Positions 18,169 to 27,251 of a stretch of DNA of 64,000 bases are shown here, piece by piece. The stretch lies in NCBI RefSeq assembly GCF_002223055.1, contig NZ_NKFL01000005.1, forward strand, positions 186,001 through 250,000, given 5' to 3'. The translations under genes and the position numbers were made by a program. The stretch's first letter is position 1. Each line of letters opens with the position of its first letter. The DNA is from Burkholderia sp. HI2500 (GTDB lineage: Bacteria > Pseudomonadota > Gammaproteobacteria > Burkholderiales > Burkholderiaceae). The notes beneath the pieces are model-generated. The model made no database searches. It saw only the letters and a list, made by a program, of their open reading frames with translations, and had not been told where the DNA came from.

Positions 18169-18182
18169 TTGTACCGGTACAA
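18169..18182. promoter_or_regulatory. Perfect 14-bp palindrome at divergent -35 positions
   Basis: TTGTACCGGTACAA is its own reverse complement. Read leftwards, its TTGTAC lies 17 bp from TATTGT (methyltransferase promoter candidate). Read rightwards, TTGTAC lies 18 bp from TATTCT at 18193-18198 (regulator promoter candidate). A half copy, TTTGTACCG, occurs at 18054-18062 next to the methyltransferase RBS. This arrangement suits an operator for the adjacent regulator. Confidence 0.6.
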
Positions 18183-18258
18183 GTTAAGCAGTTATTCTGG
18201 TATTCGATACACCTGCCTGACCGTTGCCGCGCCCCCGTTTCCATTTCGCCGTTTCCGC

Positions 18259-19068
18259 ATGAACCACCCGTCCTCCGCTCCCGTCCCGCCGCTCGACGCC
18301 TCGCCCGCCCGCGCACTCGGCGAATTCATCCGCGCCCACCGCGAGCGGCTGTCGCCGCAGGCCGTCGGCCTGCCGCCCGGCCCGCGCCGCCGCACGCCGG
18401 GGCTGCGGCGCGAGGAAGTCGCGCAACTGTGCGGCGTCAGCCCGACCTGGTACACGTGGATCGAACAGGGCCGCCCGGTGTCGGCGTCGGCCGACGCGCT
18501 CGCGCGGATCGCCGTCGCGCTGCAACTGTCGAAGGCCGAGCGCGCGTATCTGTTCGAGCTGGCCGCGCAGCGCGACCCGGCCGAGCCCGACGTCGCGGGC
18601 GGCGACCTGCCGCCAACGCTCGCCGCGACCGTCGCGGCCATCGCGACGCCCGCGTACGTGCTCGACCGGCAATGGAACGCCCTCGCCTGGAACGCGCCGG
18701 CCGCCACGCTCTTTTCAGGCTGGCTCGACGGCGAGCACGACCGCAACCTGCTGCGCTTCACGTTCATGTCGCCGGCCGCACGCACGCTGATCGTCGACTG
18801 GGAAACCCGCGCGCGGCGGCTCGCGGCCGAATTCCGCGCCGATTCGATCCGTCACCTGACCGATGCGCCGACGCGCGCACTGATCGACGCGTTGACCGCC
18901 GGCAGCGACGCTTTCGCGCAGTACTGGGCATCGCAGGACGTATTCGAGCGCGAAGGCGGCCTGCGCGAATTCGACCATCCGGCCGACGGCCGCCTCGTGT
19001 ACCAGCAGATCACGCTGAAGCCCGCGCACCGCGAGGACCTGAAGCTGGTCGTGCTGGTGCGCGACTGA
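18259..19068 (+). CDS. XRE-family regulator with MmyB-like ligand domain
   Basis: A 269-residue protein. The N-terminal helix-turn-helix spans about residues 15-85 (RRRTPGLRREEVAQLCGVSPTWYTWIEQGR, split here only for description). The C-terminal MmyB-like domain (from about residue 105) has the LDRQWNALAWN and FTFMSPAART blocks typical of this family. Ligands of MmyB-type domains are proposed to be fatty-acid-like, but none can be assigned here. The start at 18259 (MNHPSSAPVPP) is the first ATG before the conserved region. Likely autoregulated and controlling the divergent methyltransferase, based on the shared palindrome. Confidence 0.9.
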   Translation: MNHPSSAPVPPLDASPARALGEFIRAHRERLSPQAVGLPPGPRRRTPGLRREEVAQLCGVSPTWYTWIEQGRPVSASADALARIAVALQLSKAERAYLFELAAQRDPAEPDVAGGDLPPTLAATVAAIATPAYVLDRQWNALAWNAPAATLFSGWLDGEHDRNLLRFTFMSPAARTLIVDWETRARRLAAEFRADSIRHLTDAPTRALIDALTAGSDAFAQYWASQDVFEREGGLREFDHPADGRLVYQQITLKPAHREDLKLVVLVRD

Positions 19069-19074
19069 CGCCAC

Positions 19075-20076
19075 TCAGAAGCTGATCGTTGCGGTAATCG
19101 TGTCGCTGTAGTTGCCCGGCGCGGGGGTTGTCTGCGCGGGCACGCGCCCGTACACGGGGATCGTCTGGCTAAGTCCGCTGCCCGCCCCCGTCGCCATCGC
19201 CGTGCCGCCGGTGCCGTCGCCCCACGGCGTCGTGTAGCCACCGTCCTTGTAAAGCTGATAGCCGACCGACCCGCCGCCGCCCGCGCGCGACATTGTGCGC
19301 GCGGCGACGTTGCCGCTGCCGCCGCCGTTCAGCGCAATCTGGAACGCGTCGCCGTTCGTGCAGCGCGCGTTGATCGACCCGGCCGCCGCCAACGGAGACG
19401 TCAGTACGCCGGTGGCCGGAAACGCGACGCCGGTGGCGGTGATGATGCAGTCGTTGGTGACCGTGGCCGTGGCGGAGAAGCTCACCGTGCCGGCCGCCGA
19501 CTGCGCCGCGCACGTCAGCGTCGGCAGGATGCTGAGCAGCGAAAAGCTCTGGCTGTACGTCGCCTGGTTGCCGCTGAAGCTCTGCGTGTAGACCGTGCTG
19601 CTGTTGTTCACGGTCGGCACGGTCGGCTGGTTGGCCGTGACGCGGCCATAGACGGTGATGTTCGCGCTCGCGCTGGTGCCGAGCAATGGTTTCTGCAACG
19701 TAACGGAGATCGGTGTGGTGCCGGCGCTGACGGAACCCCACGCCTGCGAATAGCCGGAATCCTGGTACAGGTCGTACTGCATCTGGTTCGTCCCGTTGCT
19801 CAGGTAGCGCGGGCTCGTGCCGCCGAGGTTCACGCAGACGAGCACGCCCGTGTTCAGGCTCAGCGCATCCCACGTGCAGTTGACGGTCATCGTGCTGGTG
19901 GTCGTGACGGCCAGCAGCCGGATCGGGCTGACGGAGCCGAAGCTCGGCGCCGGTGGCGTGACCGAACAGGAATCCGCGCGTGCCGACGCCCACGGCGCGC
20001 CAAGCGCCACGACCAGCAGCAGGCACGACAGCATGCGCAGCCAGCCGCGCGCCGCGTCGAATCGCTCATCCGCCAT
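19075..20076 (-). CDS. Two-domain SCPU (spore coat U / Csu-type) pilus subunit, probable tip adhesin
   Basis: A 333-residue secreted protein with a signal peptide (WLRMLSCLLLVVALGAPWAS, cleavage near ARA) followed by two SCPU domains, about residues 37-180 and 190-333. Each has the pattern Cys, TxTVNC or INARC, a YQLYKDG/YDLYQDS strand and a terminal YGRV strand. The last residues (GNYSDTITATISF) form the usual C-terminal donor-accepting strand. Two-domain SCPU proteins such as CsuE act as tip adhesins in archaic chaperone-usher pili. The ATG at 20076 is preceded by GGGGAA; an alternative is 20094. Divergent from the pilus operon rather than at its end. Confidence 0.85.
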   Translation of the reverse strand: MADERFDAARGWLRMLSCLLLVVALGAPWASARADSCSVTPPAPSFGSVSPIRLLAVTTTSTMTVNCTWDALSLNTGVLVCVNLGGTSPRYLSNGTNQMQYDLYQDSGYSQAWGSVSAGTTPISVTLQKPLLGTSASANITVYGRVTANQPTVPTVNNSSTVYTQSFSGNQATYSQSFSLLSILPTLTCAAQSAAGTVSFSATATVTNDCIITATGVAFPATGVLTSPLAAAGSINARCTNGDAFQIALNGGGSGNVAARTMSRAGGGGSVGYQLYKDGGYTTPWGDGTGGTAMATGAGSGLSQTIPVYGRVPAQTTPAPGNYSDTITATISF

Positions 20077-20174
20077 GGTTTTCCCCGTAAGCACGCTCGC
20101 CCCGCGACAACCGTTGCCAGGCCACGCGCCCCTCGATGGTAGCCGGCCGCGTACCGCGTCGTTCGCGCCGATTC

Positions 20175-20188
20175 TTGATCCAGGTCAA
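20175..20188. promoter_or_regulatory. FNR/Anr-type box between the divergent pilus genes
   Basis: TTGATCCAGGTCAA matches TTGAT-N4-(A/G)TCAA. It lies ~100 bp from the minus-strand subunit start and ~190 bp from the plus-strand operon start in a 302-bp non-coding spacer. No other clear signal was seen in this spacer. Confidence 0.6.
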
Positions 20189-20378
20189 GCCGCCCACAGC
20201 AATCTATCAGGAATCCGGCACAAAACCTGCCGCGTCGGCGTTTTCACCATTGCCGGCGCCCGAAAGCGTGGAGTAGTCTTCCGTCAACGACAGCGCTGTT
20301 CCGTCGGCACGGCAGGCACAACGCGGGAGGCCACCCGCGAGCCGGGCGACATCCCTTGAACGGCTGGAGATAACCACA

Positions 20379-20915
20379 ATGAACGCTACCCGACGTCGTG
20401 TCCTTTCCACCGCGCTCGCGACCGCCTTCGCATTCGCACCGGCGCTGCAACCCGTTACCGTCGCCGCCACCTACTCGAACGGCAACGCCACCGCCCAGTT
20501 CAACGTCACGCTGACGATCCAGGCGAACTGCACGATCGCCGCCAACCCGCTCGCATTCGGCACGACCGGCGTGCTCGCGTCGACGATCAGCCAGCAGACC
20601 ACCCTGTCCGTCACCTGTACGAACTCGACGCCGTACAACGTCGGGCTCGATGCGGGCGCCGTCACGGGCTCGACGGTCGCCAGCCGGCTGATGGCCGGCA
20701 CCGCGAGCGGCAACACGAGCACGACGGTCGGCTACCAGATCTACCAGGATTCGAGCCACGCCACGGTCTGGGGCAACACACAGGGAACGGACACGGTCGG
20801 CGGCACCGGGACCGGTTCCGCACAGACGCTGAACGTGTATGGCCAGGTGCCGGCGCAGGCGACACCGAAGCCCGACACCTATCAGGCGAGCGTCACCGCC
20901 ACCGTCTACTTCTGA
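20379..20915 (+). CDS. SCPU-domain major pilus subunit (CsuA/B-like)
   Basis: A 178-residue secreted subunit. The signal peptide covers residues 1-~30 (RRRVLSTALATAFAFAPALQ, cleavage after VAA or nearby). One SCPU domain follows, with the conserved Cys in ANCTI, LSVTC, YQIYQDS, NVYGQVPAQ and the terminal YQASVTATVYF strand. Length and single domain fit a shaft subunit of an archaic chaperone-usher pilus. GCTGGAGA lies upstream of the ATG at 20379. It is the first gene of subunit-chaperone-usher (20379-24019); the chaperone starts 6 bp after its stop. Confidence 0.88.
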   Translation: MNATRRRVLSTALATAFAFAPALQPVTVAATYSNGNATAQFNVTLTIQANCTIAANPLAFGTTGVLASTISQQTTLSVTCTNSTPYNVGLDAGAVTGSTVASRLMAGTASGNTSTTVGYQIYQDSSHATVWGNTQGTDTVGGTGTGSAQTLNVYGQVPAQATPKPDTYQASVTATVYF

Positions 20916-20921
20916 CGCCCC

Positions 20922-21632
20922 GTGGCGTTCCTTCCGCGCGCGCTCGCCGCGCTGTGGGCCACGTCGGCGGCGGCCGTATCTGCGGCCACGCTGCAGATCA
21001 CGCCCGTGACGATCGAGCTGCCGCCGTCGGCCGCCGCGGCCAGCGTCATGCTCGACAATCCGGGCGGACGGCCGATCTACGGTCAGGTCCGCACGTACCG
21101 CTGGACGCAGGAAAACGGCGACGACGTGATGACGCCGACCGACGCGCTGGCCGCATCGCCACCGCTGCTGCAGATCGGCGCGAACGCCGGGCAGCTGATC
21201 CGGCTCGTGCGCACGGCCGTCGATGCGCCGGCAGCCGAGGAAAGCTATCGCGTCCTGATCGATGAACTGCCCGCGCCCGGCACCCCGGTCGAAAACGGCA
21301 TCACGATCCGGCTGCGCTATTCGGTGCCCGTGTTCGTCGAGCCGCCCGGGATGCCGGCGCCGCCGCGTCTCGCGTGGCGCGTCGAGCGCGACGCGCAGGG
21401 CCTGCGGCTCGCGGTCGACAATCGCGGCGGACGGCGGGCGCAGCTTTCCGCGGTCCGGCTGGTCGACGCGCAAGGCGCCACTCACGAGGTCGCACGCGGC
21501 CTGCTCGGCTATGCGCTCGCCGGCAGCACGCGCCGCTGGCCGCTCAGGCTCGACGCGCGCGCGGCATCGTTCGTCAGGGTACAGGCCACCGTCAACGCGC
21601 AGCCGGTCGAGGCGCAGTTGACGCCACCCTGA
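20922..21632 (+). CDS. Periplasmic pilus chaperone (PapD-like, CsuC type)
   Basis: A 236-residue protein from a GTG at 20922, with a short signal peptide (LPRALAALWATSAAAVSA). It folds as the two-immunoglobulin-domain chaperone that caps pilin subunits and delivers them to the usher. Visible features are the N-terminal LQITPVTIELPPSAAAASV strand, VRTYRWTQENGDD, QLIRLVR (the loop carrying the subunit-anchoring Arg) and ESYRVLIDELP. It lies in one operon between the subunit and the usher, spaced 6 bp from the former and 29 bp from the latter. Confidence 0.9.
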   Translation: MAFLPRALAALWATSAAAVSAATLQITPVTIELPPSAAAASVMLDNPGGRPIYGQVRTYRWTQENGDDVMTPTDALAASPPLLQIGANAGQLIRLVRTAVDAPAAEESYRVLIDELPAPGTPVENGITIRLRYSVPVFVEPPGMPAPPRLAWRVERDAQGLRLAVDNRGGRRAQLSAVRLVDAQGATHEVARGLLGYALAGSTRRWPLRLDARAASFVRVQATVNAQPVEAQLTPP

Positions 21633-21661
21633 CGCGCGGGCACGAACCCGCCACGCTGCCC

Positions 21662-24019
21662 GTGCCGACGACGCGCCATGCCCACCGGGCCCACGCCCCC
21701 GCGCGACACACCCGGCTCGCGGCCGCCCTCGCGATCGCGCTGGCGCTGCATGCCGCCGCGGCACGCGCGGAGCCGGCGCCCGCGCGGCCCGCCCCCGCGG
21801 CTGCCCCGGAGCCCGGCGTGCTGTTTCTCGACGTGTCGCTCAACGGCGAGCCGACCCACCGGATCGCCCGCGTCCAGCAGATCGACGGCCGACTCTACGC
21901 GGCCTCCGCCGACCTGAACGATCTCGGCGTCGCGACGGGCGAGCGCACGCACGAGCCTTCGAATACGCTCGTCGCGCTCGACACGCTCCCGGGGCTGCGC
22001 TACGACGTGGACATGAGCCGCCAGACGCTCGACCTGCGCGTGCCCGACGCGCTGCGCATTCCGCACACGTTCGACACGCGCGCGCTCACCGCCGCGCCGC
22101 CCGCCACGGCCGGCCGCGGCGTCGTGCTGAACTACGATGCCTACGCGCAGACCCTCGCCCATTCGCCGCTCGCCATCTGGAGCGAGGCACGCTATTTCGA
22201 CCCGGCCGGCGTCTTCAGCAGCACCGGCATCGCGTACCTGTACGACGACCGCCAGCGCTACCTGCGCTACGACACGTCGTGGACGCGCTCGAGCCCGGCG
22301 ACGCTCACGACCACGCAGTTCGGCGACACGATCTCGTCGTCGCTGTCGTGGACGCGCTCGCTGCGCATCGGTGGCGTGCAATGGCGCAGCAACTTCGGCC
22401 TGCGCCCCGATCTCGTGACGTTCCCGGTGCCGGCGCTGTCCGGCAGCGCGGTCGTGCCGACGTCGGTCGACCTGTACGTGAACAACGTGCGCCAGTTCAG
22501 CGGCGACGTGCCGGGCGGGCCGTTCGTGATCAACAGCGTGCCGGGCATCACCGGCTCGGGCAACGCCACCGTGGTCACGCGCGACGCGCTGGGCCGCTCG
22601 GTGTCGACGTCGATTCCGCTGTACATCGATACGCGCCTGCTCGCGCCGGGCCTCGCGAGCTATTCGGTCGAGGCGGGTTTCCTGCGACGCGCGTACGGCA
22701 TCACCTCGTTCGACTACGCCCGCACGCCGGCGGCGAGCGGGTCGCTGCGCTACGGCATCAGCGAGCGGCTGACCGTCGAGGCACACGCGGAAGCGACGAC
22801 CGGCGTCTACAACGCCGGCGCGGGCGTCCTCGCGCGCATCGGCAACGGCGGCGTCGCGAACGCGTCGCTGGCCGTCAGCGCGCAGCGCGGCGCCGGCGCG
22901 CAGGTGGGCCTCGGCTACCAGTACGTGACGCCGCGTGTCTCGATCGATGCGCAGACGCTACGCGCATTCGGCGGCTACGGCGACCTCGGTGCGCGCGAGG
23001 GCATCCCGGTGTCGAGCGCCACGGACCGCGTCACGGTATCGTTTCCGTTCCTGCGCGCGCAGACGCTGTCGTTCAGCTATCTCGGCCTCAAGTACCCGGG
23101 CATCGATGCATCGCGCATCGGTTCGATCGCATACCTCGTCAATCTCGGCATGCTGACCTCGCTGACCGTCAGCGCGTTCCAGGATTTCCGGCAGCGCGAC
23201 ACGCGCGGCTTCTTCGCCAGCGTGAGCATCGGCCTCGGCGGCAACACGTCGGCCTCGGCCAGCGCAGGCCGGCAGAACGGCGAATCGACCTACGCGGTGA
23301 ACGCGTCGCGCCCGCCCGACTACGGCGGCGGCTTCGGCTGGAACGTGCAGGCGGGCACCAGCGCCGCGCTGCGCTATGGGCAGGGTCAAGTGCGGTATCT
23401 CGGCCGCGCCGGCGAGGTCACGCTGCTTGCGCAGTCGTTCGGCGGGCGCGGCAACGCGTCGGTCGACGTCACGGGCGCGCTCGTGCTGATGGACGGCCGG
23501 CTGATGACGGCGCGCCGCATCGACGACAGCTTTGCGCTCGTCTCGACCGATACGGGGCGCGTCCCCGTCCTGCACCAGAACCGGCTGATCGGCGAGACCG
23601 ACCGCGCCGGCTACCTGCTGGTGCCCGATCTGAACGCGTACCAGAACAATCGCGTCGCGATCGACGGCGCGACGCTACCGGCCGATGCGCGCATCGCCGA
23701 CACGACACTCGACGTCGTGCCGCAGGCGCGCTCGGGCGTGCTCGCGCATTTCGCCGTGTCGCGCTACAGCGCGGCGTCGATCATCCTGCACGCGCCCGAC
23801 GGTACACCGCTGCCACCGGGGCTCGAAGTCCGCGATGTCGAGAACGGCCAGCGCACGATCGTCGGCTACGACGGCCTCACGTTCGTCGACGGCCTCGTCG
23901 ACCATAACCGCCTGGAAATCTCCGGCAACGGCCACGATTGCGCGGTTGCCTTCGCGTACCGGCGGCCGGACGACGGCTCGCTGCCGCGGATCGGCCCGCT
24001 GACCTGCTCGCCGCGCTAG
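21662..24019 (+). CDS. Outer-membrane pilus usher (FimD/PapC family, CsuD type)
   Basis: About 785 residues from a GTG at 21662. This start gives a good signal peptide ending AAARA; the frame is open further upstream but only as a shadow of the chaperone gene. The usher forms the beta-barrel that threads subunits through the outer membrane. Visible are an N-terminal FLDVSLNGEP strand, the barrel region, GDVPGGPFVINSVPG in the plug area, and the C-terminal DGLTFVDGL and CAVAFAYRRP segments. At just under 800 residues it fits archaic ushers. No gene follows in the operon where csuE would normally be. Confidence 0.92.
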   Translation: MPTTRHAHRAHAPARHTRLAAALAIALALHAAAARAEPAPARPAPAAAPEPGVLFLDVSLNGEPTHRIARVQQIDGRLYAASADLNDLGVATGERTHEPSNTLVALDTLPGLRYDVDMSRQTLDLRVPDALRIPHTFDTRALTAAPPATAGRGVVLNYDAYAQTLAHSPLAIWSEARYFDPAGVFSSTGIAYLYDDRQRYLRYDTSWTRSSPATLTTTQFGDTISSSLSWTRSLRIGGVQWRSNFGLRPDLVTFPVPALSGSAVVPTSVDLYVNNVRQFSGDVPGGPFVINSVPGITGSGNATVVTRDALGRSVSTSIPLYIDTRLLAPGLASYSVEAGFLRRAYGITSFDYARTPAASGSLRYGISERLTVEAHAEATTGVYNAGAGVLARIGNGGVANASLAVSAQRGAGAQVGLGYQYVTPRVSIDAQTLRAFGGYGDLGAREGIPVSSATDRVTVSFPFLRAQTLSFSYLGLKYPGIDASRIGSIAYLVNLGMLTSLTVSAFQDFRQRDTRGFFASVSIGLGGNTSASASAGRQNGESTYAVNASRPPDYGGGFGWNVQAGTSAALRYGQGQVRYLGRAGEVTLLAQSFGGRGNASVDVTGALVLMDGRLMTARRIDDSFALVSTDTGRVPVLHQNRLIGETDRAGYLLVPDLNAYQNNRVAIDGATLPADARIADTTLDVVPQARSGVLAHFAVSRYSAASIILHAPDGTPLPPGLEVRDVENGQRTIVGYDGLTFVDGLVDHNRLEISGNGHDCAVAFAYRRPDDGSLPRIGPLTCSPR

Positions 24020-24075
24020 CGCCCGCGCCGCGCCCGCCCGCGGCGGGCTTGTGCCGGACACCCGGCCGCGAATGC

Positions 24076-24081
24076 TAAAAT
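24076..24081 (+). promoter_or_regulatory. Candidate -10 element before argH
   Basis: TAAAAT lies 53 bp upstream of the argH start in a 114-bp gap. No well-spaced -35 hexamer is seen (TTGTGC lies 21 bp away), so this is tentative. Confidence 0.35.
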
Positions 24082-24133
24082 CCCCGGATTCCTCGGCGGC
24101 GCACGCCGCTCAATCTCCCTTCGAAGAATCGCC

Positions 24134-25543
24134 ATGACGTCCCAACTGCACAAAAAGGGCGAGGCCTGGTCGGCCCGCTTCTCGGAACCGATGTCCGAGC
24201 TGGTCAAGCGCTACACGTCGTCGGTATTTTTCGACAAGCGCCTCGCGCTCGTCGACATCGCCGGCTCGCTCGCGCACGCGAACATGCTCGCCGCGCAGAA
24301 GATCATCAGCGCCGACGACCTGGCCGCGATCGAACGCGGGATGACGCAGATCAAGGGTGAAATCGAGCGCGGCGAATTCGAATGGCAGCTCGATCTGGAA
24401 GACGTCCACCTGAACATCGAGGCGCGCCTGACCGCGCTGATCGGCGACGCCGGCAAGCGCCTGCACACGGGCCGCTCGCGTAACGACCAGGTCGCGACCG
24501 ACATCCGCCTGTGGCTGCGCGGCGAGATCGACCGCATCGGCGCCCTGCTGAACGACCTGCGCGGCGCGCTGCTCGACCTCGCGGAACAGAACGCCGACAC
24601 GATCATGCCGGGCTTCACGCACCTGCAGGTTGCCCAGCCCGTCACGTTCGGCCACCACCTGCTCGCGTACGTCGAGATGTTCTCGCGCGACGCGGAGCGC
24701 ATGCGCGACTGCCGCACCCGCGTGAACCGCCTGCCGCTCGGCGCGGCCGCGCTCGCCGGTACGAGCTACCCGATCGATCGTCACGCGGTGGCGAAGACGC
24801 TCGGCTTCGACGGCATCTGCGCGAACTCGCTCGACGCGGTGTCGGATCGCGACTTCGCGATCGAATTCACGGCGGCTTCCGCGCTCGTGATGACGCACGT
24901 GTCGCGCTTCTCCGAAGAACTCGTGCTGTGGATGAGCCCGCGCGTCGGCTTCATCGACATCGCCGACCGCTTCTGCACCGGCAGCTCGATCATGCCGCAG
25001 AAGAAGAACCCGGACGTGCCCGAGCTCGCGCGCGGCAAGACGGGCCGCGTGAACGGCCACCTGATGGCGCTGCTGACGCTGATGAAGGGCCAGCCGCTCG
25101 CGTACAACAAGGACAACCAGGAAGACAAGGAGCCGCTGTTCGACACGGTCGACACCGTCGCCGACACGCTGCGGATCTTCGCCGAGATGGTGGCCGGCAT
25201 CACCGTGAAGCCGGACGCGATGCGCGCGGCCGCGCTGCAGGGCTTCTCGACCGCCACCGACCTCGCCGACTACCTCGTGAAACGCGGCCTGCCGTTCCGC
25301 GATGCGCACGAAGCCGTCGCGCACGCCGTGAAGATCTGCGACGACCGCGGCATCGACCTGGCCGACCTGACGCTCGACGAGATGAAGCAGGAACTGCCGA
25401 ACGTCGCGCACCTGATCGGCGAAGACGTGTTCGGCTACCTGACGCTCGAGGGCTCGGTCGCGAGCCGCAACCACCCGGGTGGCACCGCGCCCGACCAGGT
25501 GCGTGCGGCGGTGAAGGCCGCGCGCGCCGCGCTCGGCCAGTAA
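24134..25543 (+). CDS. argH: Argininosuccinate lyase
   Basis: Final step of arginine synthesis: splits argininosuccinate into arginine and fumarate. At 469 residues it is the usual size. The fumarase/aspartase superfamily signature [12 protein letters not shown] begins at residue 283 with the catalytic Ser in the loop, and [15 protein letters not shown]-like [10 protein letters not shown] and the LEDVHLNIE segments are present. The ATG at 24134 is preceded by AAGAATCGCC rather than a strong Shine-Dalgarno. No other arginine gene is adjacent; the downstream HAD gene is 85 bp away. Confidence 0.97.
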   Translation: MTSQLHKKGEAWSARFSEPMSELVKRYTSSVFFDKRLALVDIAGSLAHANMLAAQKIISADDLAAIERGMTQIKGEIERGEFEWQLDLEDVHLNIEARLTALIGDAGKRLHTGRSRNDQVATDIRLWLRGEIDRIGALLNDLRGALLDLAEQNADTIMPGFTHLQVAQPVTFGHHLLAYVEMFSRDAERMRDCRTRVNRLPLGAAALAGTSYPIDRHAVAKTLGFDGICANSLDAVSDRDFAIEFTAASALVMTHVSRFSEELVLWMSPRVGFIDIADRFCTGSSIMPQKKNPDVPELARGKTGRVNGHLMALLTLMKGQPLAYNKDNQEDKEPLFDTVDTVADTLRIFAEMVAGITVKPDAMRAAALQGFSTATDLADYLVKRGLPFRDAHEAVAHAVKICDDRGIDLADLTLDEMKQELPNVAHLIGEDVFGYLTLEGSVASRNHPGGTAPDQVRAAVKAARAALGQ

Positions 25544-25628
25544 GCCTGCTGTTCCGGACGGACGCCCTCGGCGTCCGTTTTTCATTCGGGCGGCCGTCGC
25601 GCCGCCCATCGCCTTCCCTGCTTCCCGA

Positions 25629-26321
25629 ATGCCGCCGATGACCTTTTCCGCCGCGCTCTTCGACATGGACGGCCTGCTCGTCGATTCCGAGCGGACCATC
25701 ATGAACACGTGGATCGACGTGTCGAATGCGCACGGCGTCACGCTGACCACCACCGACTACCTGCAGATCGTCGGCCGCTCGTTCGCCGAAGGCCAGGTCA
25801 TCCTGGCACGGCTGATCGGCAACCCCGATACGTTCGACGCGGTGCGCATCCGCGTGCGCGAGCAGCTTGCGGCGCCCGAACCGCATCCGAAGTTTCCGCT
25901 GAAGCCGGGCGCGTTCGCGCTGCTCGATGCGCTCGCGCAAGCCGGCATTCCGTGCGCGGTCGCGTCGTCGTCCGCGCGCGAGGTCATCCGTGCGCGGCTC
26001 GACGCGGTCGGCGTGCTGCCGTTCTTCCGCGCGATCGCGGGCGGCGACGAAGTCGCGCGCGGCAAGCCCGACCCGGCCGTCTACCGGCTCGCGGCCGAAC
26101 GCCTCGGCGTGCCGGCCCACGCCTGCGTCGCGTTCGAGGACAGCGACTTCGGCGCGCAATCGGCCGCCGGCGCGGGTGCATCGGTCATCACCGTGCCCGA
26201 CCTGAAGGCGCCGACGCCCGAAATCGTCGCGCTGAGCCTGCACGTGCTCGCGTCGCTCGACGATGCGGTCGCGCTCGTGCCGTCGTGGTTCGGCGGGCTC
26301 GATACGCAACGGCCCGCCTGA
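25629..26321 (+). CDS. HAD-superfamily phosphatase (beta-phosphoglucomutase-like)
   Basis: A 230-residue haloacid dehalogenase-like hydrolase. Motif I is FDMDGLLVDSE near residues 11-21 (nucleophile Asp and general acid Asp), motif II lies in VASSSARE, and motifs III/IV are GKPDPAVYRLA and FEDSDFGAQSAAGAG. The alpha-helical cap between motif I and II is typical of sugar-phosphate phosphatases and phosphoglucomutases (YniC/HxpB group). Substrate unknown. The start may be 25629 or the ATG 9 bp later; neither has a strong RBS. Confidence 0.9.
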   Translation: MPPMTFSAALFDMDGLLVDSERTIMNTWIDVSNAHGVTLTTTDYLQIVGRSFAEGQVILARLIGNPDTFDAVRIRVREQLAAPEPHPKFPLKPGAFALLDALAQAGIPCAVASSSAREVIRARLDAVGVLPFFRAIAGGDEVARGKPDPAVYRLAAERLGVPAHACVAFEDSDFGAQSAAGAGASVITVPDLKAPTPEIVALSLHVLASLDDAVALVPSWFGGLDTQRPA

Positions 26322-26337
26322 ATCACGGCCGCCAAAT

Positions 26338-26377
26338 GAAAAACGGGCACCTTTCCGGGTGCCCGTTTTGCTTTTTG
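26338..26377. terminator. Intrinsic terminator between HAD gene and LprI-like gene
   Basis: AAAACGGGCACC pairs with GGTGCCCGTTTT across a short loop; T-rich on both strands, so it can serve both convergent genes. Confidence 0.85.
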
Positions 26378-26411
26378 CCGTCTCGCCGGATCACCGGCGT
26401 CGCCATTGCGC

Positions 26412-27251
26412 TTACTTGTTGCCGGCCGTCTCCGACAGACGCTTCATCGTCGCGATGCGCGCGCCGATCAGGTCGACGCGGCCGTCCTCGCCGACGAGCG
26501 GTGCCGTCGCATCGCGGAACCCGACCCACGCGCGCTGCGCGCGCACGAGCGTCGCGGCCGAATGCGCGGGCATCTTGCGGCGCAGCTTCTGGTAATAGCG
26601 GTTCAGGTCGAACAGCGCGTGCTCGCACGCGGCGTCCTGTTCGCACGGCCGCACGCGGCGCACGGCCGGATCGCGCGGCGCGTTCGCCGGCTTGCCGTTC
26701 GGTTTGGCGTTCGGTTTGGCCGCGCTCGGGACATCACCCACGCTGCCCTGCGCGCCGCTCGTGGCCGCAACCGGCACGGCGGCGGGCGGCGGCGCATAGC
26801 GATCGGCCGCACCGCGCAGCGCCAGTGCGCGATCGCGCACCGGCTGCAGCTGCAGGTCGGCACTCGACATCGCGTACGACGTCCCGCGCGTGGTGTCGTA
26901 CACGGCCTTCAGCAGATGCACTTCGTCCTTGCGCCACGTGAGCCAATGGCGCTGGCTGTCCTGCCAGCCGCGCTTCGCGTCGGCCGGCGCATCCTTCAAC
27001 AGGCGCTGGTACGCGCCGTCCATCACGGCCTGCCACTGCTGCTGCGCCTCGCCCATGCACTGGATCTGGCCGGCCGGTGACGACCGGTCGCGCCGCGCGA
27101 GACACTGCCGCATCGCGACGTCGATCGGGTCGGCCGCCGCGACTTCCGCGTGCGCGACCCCGACTCCCGCCAGCCCTGCCGCCCCTGCCGCCCAGACGAC
27201 GAGCGCGGCCAGCGCCGCACGTATCGCCTGGATTCGTCCGTGCGTCGCCAT
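26412..27251 (-). CDS. LprI-like (PF07007) exported protein, two copies of the domain
   Basis: A 279-residue exported protein with a signal peptide (residues ~1-36, ending VAHA). Two Cys-containing PF07007-type helical segments are visible: CLARRDRSSPAGQIQCMGEA...WRKDEV and CEQDAACEHALFDLNRYYQKLRRKM...RAWVGFRD. An Ala/Pro/Lys/Asn-rich linker separates them. Some family members inhibit lysozyme, but most are untested. The start at 27251 overlaps the stop of the upstream decarboxylase gene by one base (TGATG), so the two are translationally coupled although one product is exported and the other cytoplasmic. Confidence 0.85.
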   Translation of the reverse strand: MATHGRIQAIRAALAALVVWAAGAAGLAGVGVAHAEVAAADPIDVAMRQCLARRDRSSPAGQIQCMGEAQQQWQAVMDGAYQRLLKDAPADAKRGWQDSQRHWLTWRKDEVHLLKAVYDTTRGTSYAMSSADLQLQPVRDRALALRGAADRYAPPPAAVPVAATSGAQGSVGDVPSAAKPNAKPNGKPANAPRDPAVRRVRPCEQDAACEHALFDLNRYYQKLRRKMPAHSAATLVRAQRAWVGFRDATAPLVGEDGRVDLIGARIATMKRLSETAGNK

